Source: an uncultured Ruminococcus sp. (GTDB lineage Bacteria; Bacillota_A; Clostridia; Oscillospirales; Ruminococcaceae). From it: a stretch of 12,438 bases of DNA. The position numbers and the translations under genes were made by a program. The notes under the pieces are model-generated. The model was not told where the DNA came from. It saw only the letters and a list, made by a program, of their open reading frames with translations, and made no database searches. The stretch spans positions 1-12,438 of the forward strand of contig CACZPE010000058.1 of the NCBI GenBank assembly GCA_902782875.1, in the 5' to 3' direction. Each line of letters begins with the position of its first letter. Positions within the stretch are counted from its first letter, which is position 1. This document shows, piece by piece, positions 1 through 7,667 of this stretch.

Positions 1-11
1 CTCTTCCATAT

Positions 12-87
12 TGGAGCTGGTGGACGGACTCGAACCCCCGACCTGCTGATTACAAATCAGCTGCTCTACCAACTGAGCTACACCAGC
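12..87 (-). tRNA. tRNA-Thr (anticodon UGU)
   Basis: Read on the minus strand this folds as a full cloverleaf. The acceptor pairs GCTGGTG with CACCAGC, the D arm is GCTC/GAGC, and the anticodon stem GCTGA/TCAGC holds loop TTTGTAA. The variable loop is AGGTC and the T loop is TTCGAGT. The anticodon TGT reads ACA and wobble Thr codons. The discriminator base is T and the CCA end is encoded in the DNA (12-14). The T stem GGGGG/CCGTC has one G-G mismatch at the 51:63 pair and one G-T pair. A 36-base leader separates the gene from its promoter. The 11 bases left of it continue off the window, so further tRNAs in the same transcript cannot be excluded. Confidence 0.96.
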
Positions 88-129
88 ATTGCACGGAAGT
101 TTTTTACCTGTCCGTCTTGCAACTATTAG

Positions 130-158
130 ATTATATCACCTTGACTTATTTTTGTCAA
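130..158 (-). promoter_or_regulatory. sigma-A promoter of the tRNA-Thr gene
   Basis: On the minus strand the -35 box is TTGACA (153-158) and the -10 box is TATAAT (130-135), with exactly 17 bases between. Both hexamers and the spacing match the vegetative consensus with no mismatch, as expected for a heavily transcribed stable RNA. Transcription should start near 123 and run left into the tRNA. Confidence 0.9.
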
Positions 159-159
159 G
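140..159. repeat. inverted repeat over the tRNA promoter -35 box
   Basis: Arms CTTGAC (140-145) and GTCAAG (154-159) are perfect complements around an 8-base AT loop. The right arm contains most of the -35 box of the tRNA promoter, and the left arm lies in its spacer. It could be an operator-like site or simply a chance duplication of the TTGAC motif in opposite orientation. No dedicated regulator is visible nearby. Confidence 0.45.
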
Positions 160-249
160 CACTTTTTTGAATTTAACAATTTGTTTACATAAGTCGGTGT
201 CAGCCGTGTTTTCTAATCTGTTTTTAATCTTATTCTAATCGGTTTTAAA

Positions 250-278
250 TTGAATATCCCTTACGGATATGATAGAAT
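250..278 (+). promoter_or_regulatory. probable promoter of the small gene at 328
   Basis: TTGAAT (250-255) and TAGAAT (273-278) are 17 bases apart, each differing from consensus at one position. Transcription would start near 285, leaving about 43 bases of leader before the GGGGG ribosome binding site (316-320) and the ATG at 328. It lies back to back with the tRNA promoter, so 160-249 is a divergent intergenic region. Confidence 0.55.
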
Positions 279-327
279 AACAACATCAGAGGAAAACACA
301 TCTGACAAGTTTATTGGGGGCATTTTT

Positions 328-522
328 ATGAAAGAGAAAAAGGATACACTACAGATGATAGCAGACACAGCAGTCAAGGCACTGCGTGCAGTAAAGGACG
401 GTATAGTATTCATCTTCCGTGAGGGAACGGATTTTTCCGATCCTTTCATGAAAACCATATGTCCTTATTCAAGACAGAGCTTTTCCGAAAATGTAAGGGA
501 CAATAACAAATCCGAATGGTAA
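328..522 (+). CDS. small hypothetical protein, 64 residues
   Basis: I do not recognise this protein. The ATG at 328 follows a run of five Gs 7 bases upstream, and a plausible promoter precedes it. A longer reading from a TTG at 250 would start inside the promoter -35 box and is not favoured. The product is short and polar. A basic start (MKEKK) is followed by a likely amphipathic helix (about residues 8-24, TLQMIADTAVKALRAV), a short hydrophobic stretch GIVFIF (26-31), and a polar tail with one Cys (residue 46) and a final Trp. It has no signal peptide or full membrane span. It converges on gyrA and ends 55 bases before the shared terminator hairpin. Being expressed is plausible because promoter, ribosome site and terminator all fit; its function is unknown. 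Confidence 0.6.
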   Translation: MKEKKDTLQMIADTAVKALRAVKDGIVFIFREGTDFSDPFMKTICPYSRQSFSENVRDNNKSEW

Positions 523-576
523 AAGCTTCTGTTTCATTATGCTAATTCCTTCTTGTAATAATAATAAAATAAAAAG

Positions 577-601
577 CGGCGGGACATCCCGCCGTTTTTT
601 A
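577..601. terminator. bidirectional intrinsic terminator between the small gene and gyrA
   Basis: The stem CGGCGGG / CCCGCCG (577-583 with 588-594) closes a 4-base loop ACAT. It is flanked by an A-rich tract on the left (566-575) and six Ts on the right (595-600), so it works on both strands. On the minus strand the hairpin tract starts immediately after the gyrA stop codon (602-604). This is the only strong terminator in the leftward gene cluster and therefore marks the end of the dnaN-to-gyrA transcript. Confidence 0.93.
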
Positions 602-3184
602 TTATTCTTCGTCGCTGTCGCCGATATCTTCCTCATCGTCGTCGATATCCGTATCCTGTTCTGCCTGTTCCTCCTCGAGCATCTCTGCCTCGATATCTAT
701 GGGATCATCTTCAACAGGGGTATCGTCAACTGCGGTGATCTCGCTGTCATCCTCGTGAGCTGTTCTTGTGAAGGTGATGACCTTCTCTTCATCGCCGACC
801 TTCATAAGTCTTACGCCGCCGGAGTATCTGCTCATGATGCGTATATCACATGCCCTGATCCTGATTATGACGCCGTTTGAGGATATCATTACGATATCGT
901 CATCCTCATCGACTATCTTTATGCCGCATACACAGCCCTTGACATCGCTGATCCTGTAGTTCTTGATGCCGTAGCCGCCGCGCTTCTGGATGCGGTATTC
1001 CTCAAGATCGACACGTCTGCCGTAGCCCTTTTCGGTGACGGTAAGCAAGGATGCTCCCTCTCTTACTCTCGCCATGGATACTACCGCATCGCCCTCACGC
1101 AGCTTTATTGCCCTTACACCTGATGCCGTTCTGCTCATGGGTCTTATGTCATTCTCATTTATGCGTATCAGATAGCCGCCTCTTGTTGCTATCATAAGCT
1201 CGGATATGCCGTATGTGAGTCTTACTCCCTCGATCTCGTCATCCTCGGCAAGACCTATGGCACGCAGACCCATCCTGCGGACATTCTTGTACATGGACAG
1301 AGCCGTTCTCTTTATTCTGCCGTTCTTTGTGACCATGACGATATACTTGTCATCGTCATAATCCTCGGTCTTTATCATAGCCTCTATCTTCTCACCCTCA
1401 GAGAGCGGAAGGATATTTATGATATTCGTACCCTTTGCGGCCTTGCTTCCCTCGGGAATCTCAAAGCAGCGCAGACGGTACATTACACCCTTGTTGGTTA
1501 TGAACAGCACATCGTCATGGGTGGATGCAATGAACATCTCCTGAACGATATCCTCTTCCTTCTGTCTGAGTGCGGATACGCCCTTGCCGCCTCTGTGCTG
1601 GGTCTTGTACTCACTGAGAAGCGTGCGCTTGATATAGCCTATATCCGTGAGAGTAACAACACATTCCTCTTCGGGGATAAGATCCTCTATATCCACCTCG
1701 CCGCTGACATTTTCTATACCCGTGCGGCGCTCGTCGTTGTACTTCGCTTTTATTTTGTCAAGATCCTCTGCGATTATCGCAAGTACTCTCTCATGCTTTG
1801 CCAGTATATCCTTAAAGTCCTCTATCTTGGCATTGAGCTCTGCGAGTTCATCGTCTATCTTCTGTCTTTCCATATTGGAAAGCTGATACATACGCATCTG
1901 TGCGATAGCCTCAGCCTGCGGCTCGGTGAGAGAGAATCTCTCCATGAGTCGTTTGCGTATTTCGGCTATATCCTTAGATGTGCGGCATATCTTTATTACT
2001 TCGTCGATATTGTCTGCGGCGATGACCATACCCTCGAGGATATGTGCCCTTGCCTCAGCCTTGTCAAGATCAAACTTGGTCCTGCGGCGGATGACCTCCA
2101 CCTGGAAATCAAGATAGTTCTGCAGCATCTGCTTGAGCGTCAGAAGCTTCGGCTTGTTGTCAACAAGTGCGAGCATGATGACACCAACACTGCTCTGCAG
2201 CTCGGTATATTTGTAAAGATTGTTGAGCACTACCTGAGGAACTGCGTCCTTCTTGAGCTCGATAACTATCCTTACGGAATTGTCTTTGTCGGATTCATCC
2301 CTGATGGCGTATACGCCCTCTATGCGCTTGTCCTTGACAAGCTCTGCCATGCGCTCGATCAGCTTCTTCTTGTTTACCATATACGGTATCTCGCTGATGA
2401 GTATGCAGTTTCTGCCGTGATGCTCGGTTATCTCCGCACGGCCTCTGAGGACTATCTTGCCCTTGCCTGTGCCGTATGCGGCTCTGATGCCCGATCTTCC
2501 CATGATGATGCCGCCTGTGGGGAAATCAGGGCCCTTGATGTACTGCATAAGGTCCTCGAGAGTACAGTCGGGATCGTTCATAAGACATTTTACCGCATCC
2601 ACGGTCTCACCGAGATTGTGCGGGGGTATATTGGTCGCCATACCTACTGCGATACCCACAGAACCGTTCACCAGTAGATTGGGGAAACGTGAGGGAAGCA
2701 CGACCGGTTCTTTCAGACGGTCGTCGTAGTTGGGCATGAAGTCTATGGTATCCTTGTTGATGTCTGACATCATCTCAAGGGTGATGCGCTCCATCCTTGA
2801 CTCTGTATAACGGTAGGCAGCCGGGGGGTCTCCGTCCATGGAGCCGAAGTTTCCGTGACCGTCAACAAGAGGATAACGCAGAGAGAAATCCTGCGCCAGA
2901 CGTACAAGTGCATCGTATACGGATGCATCGCCGTGGGGATGATATGAACCCAGCACAGCACCGACGGTATCTGCGCACTTTCTGTAATCCTTATCGGGAG
3001 TAAGTCCCTTTTCGAACATTGTGTAGAGTATGCGTCTGTGTACGGGCTTGAGACCGTCCCTTACATCGGGCAGCGCTCTGGATATGATTACGGACATGGA
3101 ATACGCAAGGAAATAATCCCTCATTTCCTTTTCAATATCCTTATCTATCAGTTTCTGATTTTCCAAGCTGAATTCTTCTGACAT
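602..3184 (-). CDS. gyrA: DNA gyrase subunit A
   Basis: GyrA is the DNA cleavage and rejoining subunit of gyrase (A2B2), which introduces negative supercoils using ATP hydrolysed by GyrB. The 860-residue length is normal. The breakage-reunion domain starts near residue 8; the motif PAAYRYTE (121-128) places the active-site tyrosine at Y126. The C-terminal beta-pinwheel begins near 500 and carries the GyrA box QHRGGKG (529-535), with a degenerate copy QKRGGYG at 733-739. The last 50 residues are strongly acidic, like the regulatory tail of E. coli GyrA. In the quinolone region [10 protein letters not shown] (82-91), the position of E. coli Ser83 is Ala87, while the acidic partner (E. coli Asp87) is kept as D91. 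The ATG follows AGAGG by 8 bases. It is the last gene before the terminator and lies 37 bases after the YcxB-like gene. Confidence 0.98.
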   Translation of the reverse strand: MSEEFSLENQKLIDKDIEKEMRDYFLAYSMSVIISRALPDVRDGLKPVHRRILYTMFEKGLTPDKDYRKCADTVGAVLGSYHPHGDASVYDALVRLAQDFSLRYPLVDGHGNFGSMDGDPPAAYRYTESRMERITLEMMSDINKDTIDFMPNYDDRLKEPVVLPSRFPNLLVNGSVGIAVGMATNIPPHNLGETVDAVKCLMNDPDCTLEDLMQYIKGPDFPTGGIIMGRSGIRAAYGTGKGKIVLRGRAEITEHHGRNCILISEIPYMVNKKKLIERMAELVKDKRIEGVYAIRDESDKDNSVRIVIELKKDAVPQVVLNNLYKYTELQSSVGVIMLALVDNKPKLLTLKQMLQNYLDFQVEVIRRRTKFDLDKAEARAHILEGMVIAADNIDEVIKICRTSKDIAEIRKRLMERFSLTEPQAEAIAQMRMYQLSNMERQKIDDELAELNAKIEDFKDILAKHERVLAIIAEDLDKIKAKYNDERRTGIENVSGEVDIEDLIPEEECVVTLTDIGYIKRTLLSEYKTQHRGGKGVSALRQKEEDIVQEMFIASTHDDVLFITNKGVMYRLRCFEIPEGSKAAKGTNIINILPLSEGEKIEAMIKTEDYDDDKYIVMVTKNGRIKRTALSMYKNVRRMGLRAIGLAEDDEIEGVRLTYGISELMIATRGGYLIRINENDIRPMSRTASGVRAIKLREGDAVVSMARVREGASLLTVTEKGYGRRVDLEEYRIQKRGGYGIKNYRISDVKGCVCGIKIVDEDDDIVMISSNGVIIRIRACDIRIMSRYSGGVRLMKVGDEEKVITFTRTAHEDDSEITAVDDTPVEDDPIDIEAEMLEEEQAEQDTDIDDDEEDIGDSDEE

Positions 3185-3221
3185 AATATACCTCTTTGAT
3201 CATAGGTCACAATACTGTATC

Positions 3222-3845
3222 CTATTTTTTGTATCTTGTACCCATAACGAGGGAAAGTCTCTCGCCTATCTCCTTGTTTTCCTCATCGGTAAAGGCTGTT
3301 TTGGGTATCACGTATACATTTATCTTTCTGATATATACAACGTACATATCATCACATTCAACAATTTCAACACCGCCGTTGGTAGTGTGTATGACCGTAG
3401 CGGGGGGAGTATCATCGCCGTCCGCGGATTTCTCCTCACTCTCCGCATCCTCACCTTTCAGCAGAGGATCCTCAAGTGTGGATATTACGAGCCTGTCAGA
3501 CCATACCTCACAGCCGTACTTTACCCCTTCAAGCTCTCCGAGTGCCTTTTCAAGCTTGTTGTAGGTATCCTTCGGCCGTCTCCAGAGTATGAAGCCTATC
3601 GCAAGACAGAAGAATATCAGGAACACCTGAAATACATAATCCTGCCCTCTTGCGTAGCAGTCGGCTATATTCACCGCAGTGACCATCACTGCAAGGACCA
3701 CGAGTATCAGCTGTATGACGGTATTCTTTGTGACATACTTCTTCTGGAATACCCGGAATCCCTTCAGTATCAGTTCCCTGTCGCTGTAATACTCGCCCTC
3801 TGCGAGCTTCTCCGCGCGGGGAGTTTCTGTCCTGTCATCAAACAT
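3222..3845 (-). CDS. YcxB-like membrane protein
   Basis: A 207-residue protein with a charged cytoplasmic start, two membrane spans (about 43-60 and 70-88) separated by a short loop, and a soluble C-terminal part. The order of two spans followed by a beta-rich domain, and the stretch VYVIPKTAFTDEE near 177-189, fit the YcxB-like family (B. subtilis YcxB C-terminal domain), whose function is not established. An acidic, Ser/Thr-rich linker (about 125-148) interrupts the soluble part. The ATG follows GGAG by 7 bases. It lies 39 bases after gyrB and 37 bases before gyrA, so it is almost certainly co-transcribed with both subunits. This position is unusual, because gyrB and gyrA are normally adjacent in Firmicutes. 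No direct link to topology control is visible, and the family call rests on layout and one motif. Confidence 0.75.
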   Translation of the reverse strand: MFDDRTETPRAEKLAEGEYYSDRELILKGFRVFQKKYVTKNTVIQLILVVLAVMVTAVNIADCYARGQDYVFQVFLIFFCLAIGFILWRRPKDTYNKLEKALGELEGVKYGCEVWSDRLVISTLEDPLLKGEDAESEEKSADGDDTPPATVIHTTNGGVEIVECDDMYVVYIRKINVYVIPKTAFTDEENKEIGERLSLVMGTRYKK

Positions 3846-3884
3846 TTTTTCTCTCCAGATATAACTCTCTGAGCCGTAAAGGCA

Positions 3885-5876
3885 TTATACATCAAGATCC
3901 TTGACATAACCTGCGTTCTTCTCTATGAATTCTTTTCTGGGCTCGACCTTGTCGCCCATAAGTATGGAGAATGTCTCGTCAGCCTTTGCGGCATCCTCGA
4001 TATTGACACGCAGCATTATTCTTGTGGACGGGTTCATAGTGGTCTCCCACAGCTGTTCCGCATCCATTTCACCGAGACCCTTGTAGCGCTGTATATTCAC
4101 ATTGCCGTCGCCCTCGGCCTCAAATTCCTTTGTATACCTGTCGCGCTCTTCCTCGGAAAAGGCATACTTGTATACTTCCTTCTTGCCCTTTCTCTTTGCC
4201 ACCTTGAAAAGAGGCGGCTGTGCTATATAGATATTTCCGTTAGTTATGAGATCTCTCATATAGCGGAAGAAGAAGGTTAGCATCAGTGTCCTGATATGGA
4301 ATCCGTCCACATCGGCATCGGACATTATTACTATCTTGCCGTAGCGGAGCTTTTCTATATTGAAATCATCGCCTATGGAAGTGCCGAGTGCGGCAACCAC
4401 GGGCATCAGCTTCTCATTGCTGTACACCTTGTCAAGGCGTGCCTTCTCAACATTGAGCATCTTGCCCCACAGCGGAAGTATAGCCTGATAGCGCGCATTT
4501 CTTGCACCCTTTGCAGTACCGCCCGCGGAATCACCCTCGACGATATAAAGCTCTGTCAGGGAAGTATCCTTGTCATAGCAGTCGGTGAGCTTGCCGGGCA
4601 GAGAAGCGCTGTCCATGGCGGATTTGCGTCTTGCAGTCTCTCTTGCCTTCTTTGCAGCCTCTCTTGCCTTCTGCGCATTGACTGTCTTGTCTATTATGAC
4701 TCTGGCCTCATTCGGATTTTCCTCAAGAAATTCCATCAGCCTGTCGGTGACCATATTCTCAACCAGAGGTCTTGCCTCGGGATTTCCGAGTCTGCCCTTG
4801 GTCTGTCCCTCAAACTCGCAGTTTGTGAGCTTTACGGATATTATAGCAGTAAGACCCTCACGGACATCATCGCCTATTAGCTTTTCCTGATTGTCCTTGA
4901 TCAGGTTGAACTTTTTGCCGTACTCATTGAGTACCTTGGTAAGTGCATTCTTGAAGCCGTTCTCATGGGAGCCGCCGTCTGTGGTATGGATATTGTTCGC
5001 AAAGGAACGCACATCCTCATTGTAGGAATCATTCCACATGAGAGCAACTTCGGCATACATATCGTTCTTTGAGCCGTTGAGATATATGACCTTGTCCGCA
5101 AGGGGCTCATACCCCTTGACCTTGTGGATATGCTCAACAAACTGTCTTATACCGCCCTCATAGTGCAGTACCTCTGAAACAGGCTCCGCTTCGTTCCTGA
5201 GATCGGAAAATACTATCTTTATGCCCGCATTGAGGAATGCCTGCTCCCTGAGTCTCTTGAGAAGCACCTCATAGTCATAGGTAGTGGTCTCGGTGAATAT
5301 CTCCGGGTCAGCCTTGAATTTAACTGTGGTACCCGTCCTGTCACCGGTCTTTCCTATGACCTTCATCTCTTCATTGTAGTGGCCGCCGTTTTCAAAGCGC
5401 TGGAAGTATATATCCCCGTCCTTGTATACGGTGAGCTCGAGCCATTCGGAAAGCGCATTTACTACAGATGCACCTACGCCGTGAAGACCGCCTGCTACCT
5501 TGTAGCCGCCGCCGCCGAATTTACCGCCCGCATGGAGCACTGTATATACGACCGTAGCCGCAGATATGCCCTCCTTGGGGTGTATTCCGACGGGTATACC
5601 TCTTCCGTTATCGGATACCTCTATGATATCGCCCGGCAGTATATTCACCTTTATCTCCGAGCAGAAGCCTGCAAGTGCTTCATCTATCGCATTGTCCACT
5701 ATCTCGTAGACAAGGTGGTGAAGACCCTTGGGACCTGTCGAACCGATATACATGCCCGGACGTTTTCTTACAGGGTCAAGACCCTCAAGGACCTGTATCT
5801 GGTTCTCGTCATAGTCAACATCAGGCACCGTGTTAACGGAGATTTCATCCATACCGTTCATCTTGTTTTCATCCAT
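3885..5876 (-). CDS. gyrB: DNA gyrase subunit B
   Basis: GyrB is the ATPase subunit of gyrase. I start it at the ATG (5874-5876), 8 bases after GGAG; an in-frame TTG at 5894 lies before that ribosome site. The product is then 663 residues. The GHKL ATPase domain shows catalytic E58 and N62 (YEIVDNAIDEAL), D89 in SDNGRGIP, the lid GGLHGVGASVVN (129-140) and the QTK loop at 358-360. The Toprim domain has EGDSAGG (447-453) and the metal-binding DADVDG (520-525), here followed by F-H-I. The tail motif RYKGLGEMDAEQLW (597-610) is intact. There is no enterobacterial insertion. K152 sits where E. coli has the coumarin-contacting R136. Y125, in GGGGYKV, matches E. coli Tyr109, the residue AMPylated by Fic toxins. 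A 46-base gap separates it from the lipoprotein gene upstream. Confidence 0.98.
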   Translation of the reverse strand: MDENKMNGMDEISVNTVPDVDYDENQIQVLEGLDPVRKRPGMYIGSTGPKGLHHLVYEIVDNAIDEALAGFCSEIKVNILPGDIIEVSDNGRGIPVGIHPKEGISAATVVYTVLHAGGKFGGGGYKVAGGLHGVGASVVNALSEWLELTVYKDGDIYFQRFENGGHYNEEMKVIGKTGDRTGTTVKFKADPEIFTETTTYDYEVLLKRLREQAFLNAGIKIVFSDLRNEAEPVSEVLHYEGGIRQFVEHIHKVKGYEPLADKVIYLNGSKNDMYAEVALMWNDSYNEDVRSFANNIHTTDGGSHENGFKNALTKVLNEYGKKFNLIKDNQEKLIGDDVREGLTAIISVKLTNCEFEGQTKGRLGNPEARPLVENMVTDRLMEFLEENPNEARVIIDKTVNAQKAREAAKKARETARRKSAMDSASLPGKLTDCYDKDTSLTELYIVEGDSAGGTAKGARNARYQAILPLWGKMLNVEKARLDKVYSNEKLMPVVAALGTSIGDDFNIEKLRYGKIVIMSDADVDGFHIRTLMLTFFFRYMRDLITNGNIYIAQPPLFKVAKRKGKKEVYKYAFSEEERDRYTKEFEAEGDGNVNIQRYKGLGEMDAEQLWETTMNPSTRIMLRVNIEDAAKADETFSILMGDKVEPRKEFIEKNAGYVKDLDV

Positions 5877-5922
5877 AGTAACTGCTCCGTACAAACTAAT
5901 TTTATATCAAATATAGCGGATG

Positions 5923-6690
5923 TTATTCACCCTGGGAATCAGAGGGCATCAGCTCATCAAGAAGATTAACATCAGAGTACATCATCATGACGTTGTCCAC
6001 ATTGCCTTCTTCATTGAACATATACATCACGAAATATGTGGATGTCTTGTCCTGAAGGCTCATATCAGCATATATGATACCCTTTGTATCGCCCTCTACG
6101 AGCATACCGAAACGATAGTCGCCCTTTGCTTCGGAAAGCTTGCCTGCCTTGTCAAGCTCATCAAGCTCATTGAAGCCGTCTATGCCGTAAAGTATTCTTT
6201 CGTTATCTGCTTTGATCTCATCGGGAGTATGATCTTCAAGATCACAGCAGAATGCGTTTATTACATCATCCTTGCTGCAGCCCTTCTTGAGGCCGAGGCC
6301 CCATTTTACAGAATCATCCTGCAGTGAAGCCATGGTAAGTCTCATATTATCATCACTGAATAATTCAGGCTTTGATTCAAAGATGAAGCTTGAACCTTCT
6401 TCATCACTGCCGTAATTGAGGATATGCATGCCTTCAACTTCCATATCCATACCGGGCTCGCCGCCGATCGCCGACTTTACCTCATCTACGGTCATGCCTG
6501 CCTTTACGCCCTCAACAAACATGGTATCCCTTGTAACGACATCCTTGCCGTTTGTTGTGGGTGCTGCTGCCTCAGCTGCGGGTGCATCGGGTGCGCCTGC
6601 CGCATTCTGTGCGGGTGCGTTGTTTTTGCATGATGTAGAAAGAAGTGTCATCATTGCTGCGAGTATCAAAGCTGTTTTTTTCATATTCAT
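5923..6690 (-). CDS. secreted lipoprotein with two BLIP/SmpA-like repeats
   Basis: A 255-residue protein with a lipoprotein signal: MNMKK, a hydrophobic core (about 6-17) and the lipobox-like LSTSC with lipidated Cys21. The box is not ideal, since -3 is Ser rather than Leu. An Ala/Pro-rich tether follows (25-45). The mature part holds two related modules. The first opens with GVKAGMTVDEVKSAIG (61-76) and the second with GLKKGCSKDDVINAF (133-147); each later reaches a similar strand, SLQDD (122-126) and SLQDK (211-215). The GMTxxEV opening resembles the small SmpA/BamE and BLIP-type folds found in many Firmicute lipoproteins, so it probably binds a partner outside the membrane. The ATG follows AGGAG closely. 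It lies 15 bases after the Fic gene and 46 bases before gyrB. The lipoprotein call is good; function is unknown. Confidence 0.75.
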   Translation of the reverse strand: MNMKKTALILAAMMTLLSTSCKNNAPAQNAAGAPDAPAAEAAAPTTNGKDVVTRDTMFVEGVKAGMTVDEVKSAIGGEPGMDMEVEGMHILNYGSDEEGSSFIFESKPELFSDDNMRLTMASLQDDSVKWGLGLKKGCSKDDVINAFCCDLEDHTPDEIKADNERILYGIDGFNELDELDKAGKLSEAKGDYRFGMLVEGDTKGIIYADMSLQDKTSTYFVMYMFNEEGNVDNVMMMYSDVNLLDELMPSDSQGE

Positions 6691-6705
6691 TGGTGTTTTC
6701 TCCTG

Positions 6706-7425
6706 TCAATATATTATTTTGAAATAATCAAGCTCTTTTTTCATCATATCCTGCATTGTAAGTATCGTGTCGGTGAGATATCCTTTTTCTCCGCCTGTCT
6801 GATACTCATGCAGTCCTCTGTAATAATACGCCTTGTATTCATCCTTTATGTAAAAAGGAACTATACCGTTTTTCAGACATTCCTTGAACATTATCAGTCT
6901 TCCCACACGGCCGTTTCCGTCATAAAAAGGATGTATCCTTTCAAATCTTGCGTGGAAATCGGTTATGTCATATATGTCCTGTTCCTTTCTGCTGTTATAT
7001 TCGGAAATAAGATCATTTATCTCATTTTCAACATTTTCGGGTGGAGTTGTTGAAATATCACCGACAATATTGGGATATTTCTTATATTCTCCTATTACCA
7101 TTTCCTCATTGCCGGTCATGATACCGTTTTTCAGAGTTCTGTGTATATCCTTTATCATATCACCGGACAGTGTTTCTTCCACACTGTCTATGATCATATC
7201 GAATGCTCTGAAATGCCCTGCTGTCTCTATTATATCATTGACAGGCACAGCTTCATCTGTACTTACGGTCCTGGTCTCATAGATATATCTCGTCATATCA
7301 TGGGAAAGTCTGCTTCCCTCGATATGATTTGAATTATAACACATATCGACCTGTAATTTGTTGTAAATACCGCCCTTTATCCTGTCTCTCTTTTCATTTC
7401 TGAGAACAGTAAGGATATCTCTCAT
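6706..7425 (-). CDS. Fic-domain protein (class II, N-terminal inhibitory motif)
   Basis: Fic enzymes move a nucleotide part, usually AMP from ATP, onto Tyr, Ser or Thr of target proteins. The 239-residue protein has the complete active-site motif HPFYDGNGRVGR (165-176), with catalytic H165, acidic D169 and the phosphate-binding GNGR. The stretch SNHIEG (32-37) matches the (S/T)xxxE(G/N) inhibitory motif; E36 should clash with the ATP gamma-phosphate, so it is class II and self-inhibited. The target-docking flap lies around 110-131. No C-terminal winged helix is present. Its ATG shares four bases (ATGA) with the end of remB, which implies coupled translation, and the lipoprotein gene follows after 15 bases. 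The gene looks somewhat richer in A/T than gyrB. No separate antitoxin gene is needed for class II and none is seen. Substrate is unknown; GyrB is an attractive but unproven candidate. Confidence 0.93.
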   Translation of the reverse strand: MRDILTVLRNEKRDRIKGGIYNKLQVDMCYNSNHIEGSRLSHDMTRYIYETRTVSTDEAVPVNDIIETAGHFRAFDMIIDSVEETLSGDMIKDIHRTLKNGIMTGNEEMVIGEYKKYPNIVGDISTTPPENVENEINDLISEYNSRKEQDIYDITDFHARFERIHPFYDGNGRVGRLIMFKECLKNGIVPFYIKDEYKAYYYRGLHEYQTGGEKGYLTDTILTMQDMMKKELDYFKIIY

Positions 7426-7667
7426 ACCTTTACTCTCTTTCGTATGGTCGCGGGGGATACATTGGTGATATATACCCTTTCCCTGCCGTCGGTGATCGCT
7501 GTCACAAATGCCTTGGGCATATCATACGAAACGTATACAGCTGTCTTTCTGCGTCCTGAAGCCGAGAGATATTCTCTCGTGTCCGCACTGACAGATGTTT
7601 CTATATCGAATACCCCTATAAGGTCACAGTCCCTTATGACCGTGTCAGACCCCAGATGTATATACAT
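7422..7667 (-). CDS. remB: RemB family (DUF370) DNA-binding regulator
   Basis: An 81-residue protein starting MYIHLGSDTVIRDCDLIGVFDIE, the characteristic opening of the RemA/RemB (DUF370) family, followed by a conserved VSYDMPKAFVTA block and ending RVYITNVSPATIRKR. In B. subtilis remB (yaaB) lies between recF and gyrB and is linked to biofilm matrix regulation; the same position here supports the call. I choose the ATG at 7665-7667 because the family begins with MYIHLG; a GTG one codon earlier is possible. The ATG shares its A with the recF stop codon (TGATG), and the remB stop overlaps the Fic start (ATGA), so the three genes are translationally linked. Confidence 0.9.
   Translation of the reverse strand: MYIHLGSDTVIRDCDLIGVFDIETSVSADTREYLSASGRRKTAVYVSYDMPKAFVTAITDGRERVYITNVSPATIRKRVKV

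Noticed and set aside
1..11. Start of a second tRNA to the left of tRNA-Thr
   Set aside because: Only 11 bases are visible, which is not enough to recognise any tRNA.
1517..2677. Long open frame on the plus strand inside gyrA (386 codons)
   Set aside because: It is antisense to a strongly conserved gyrA region, encodes no recognisable domain, and arises from the codon bias of the opposite strand.
5877..5894. Extended gyrB start at TTG 5892-5894
   Set aside because: The ribosome site GGAG lies inside this extension at the right distance for the ATG at 5876.
4296..5969. Plus-strand open frames of 194 and 196 codons over gyrB
   Set aside because: They are shadows of gyrB codons, with Cys/Tyr/His-rich translations and no ribosome site or family likeness.
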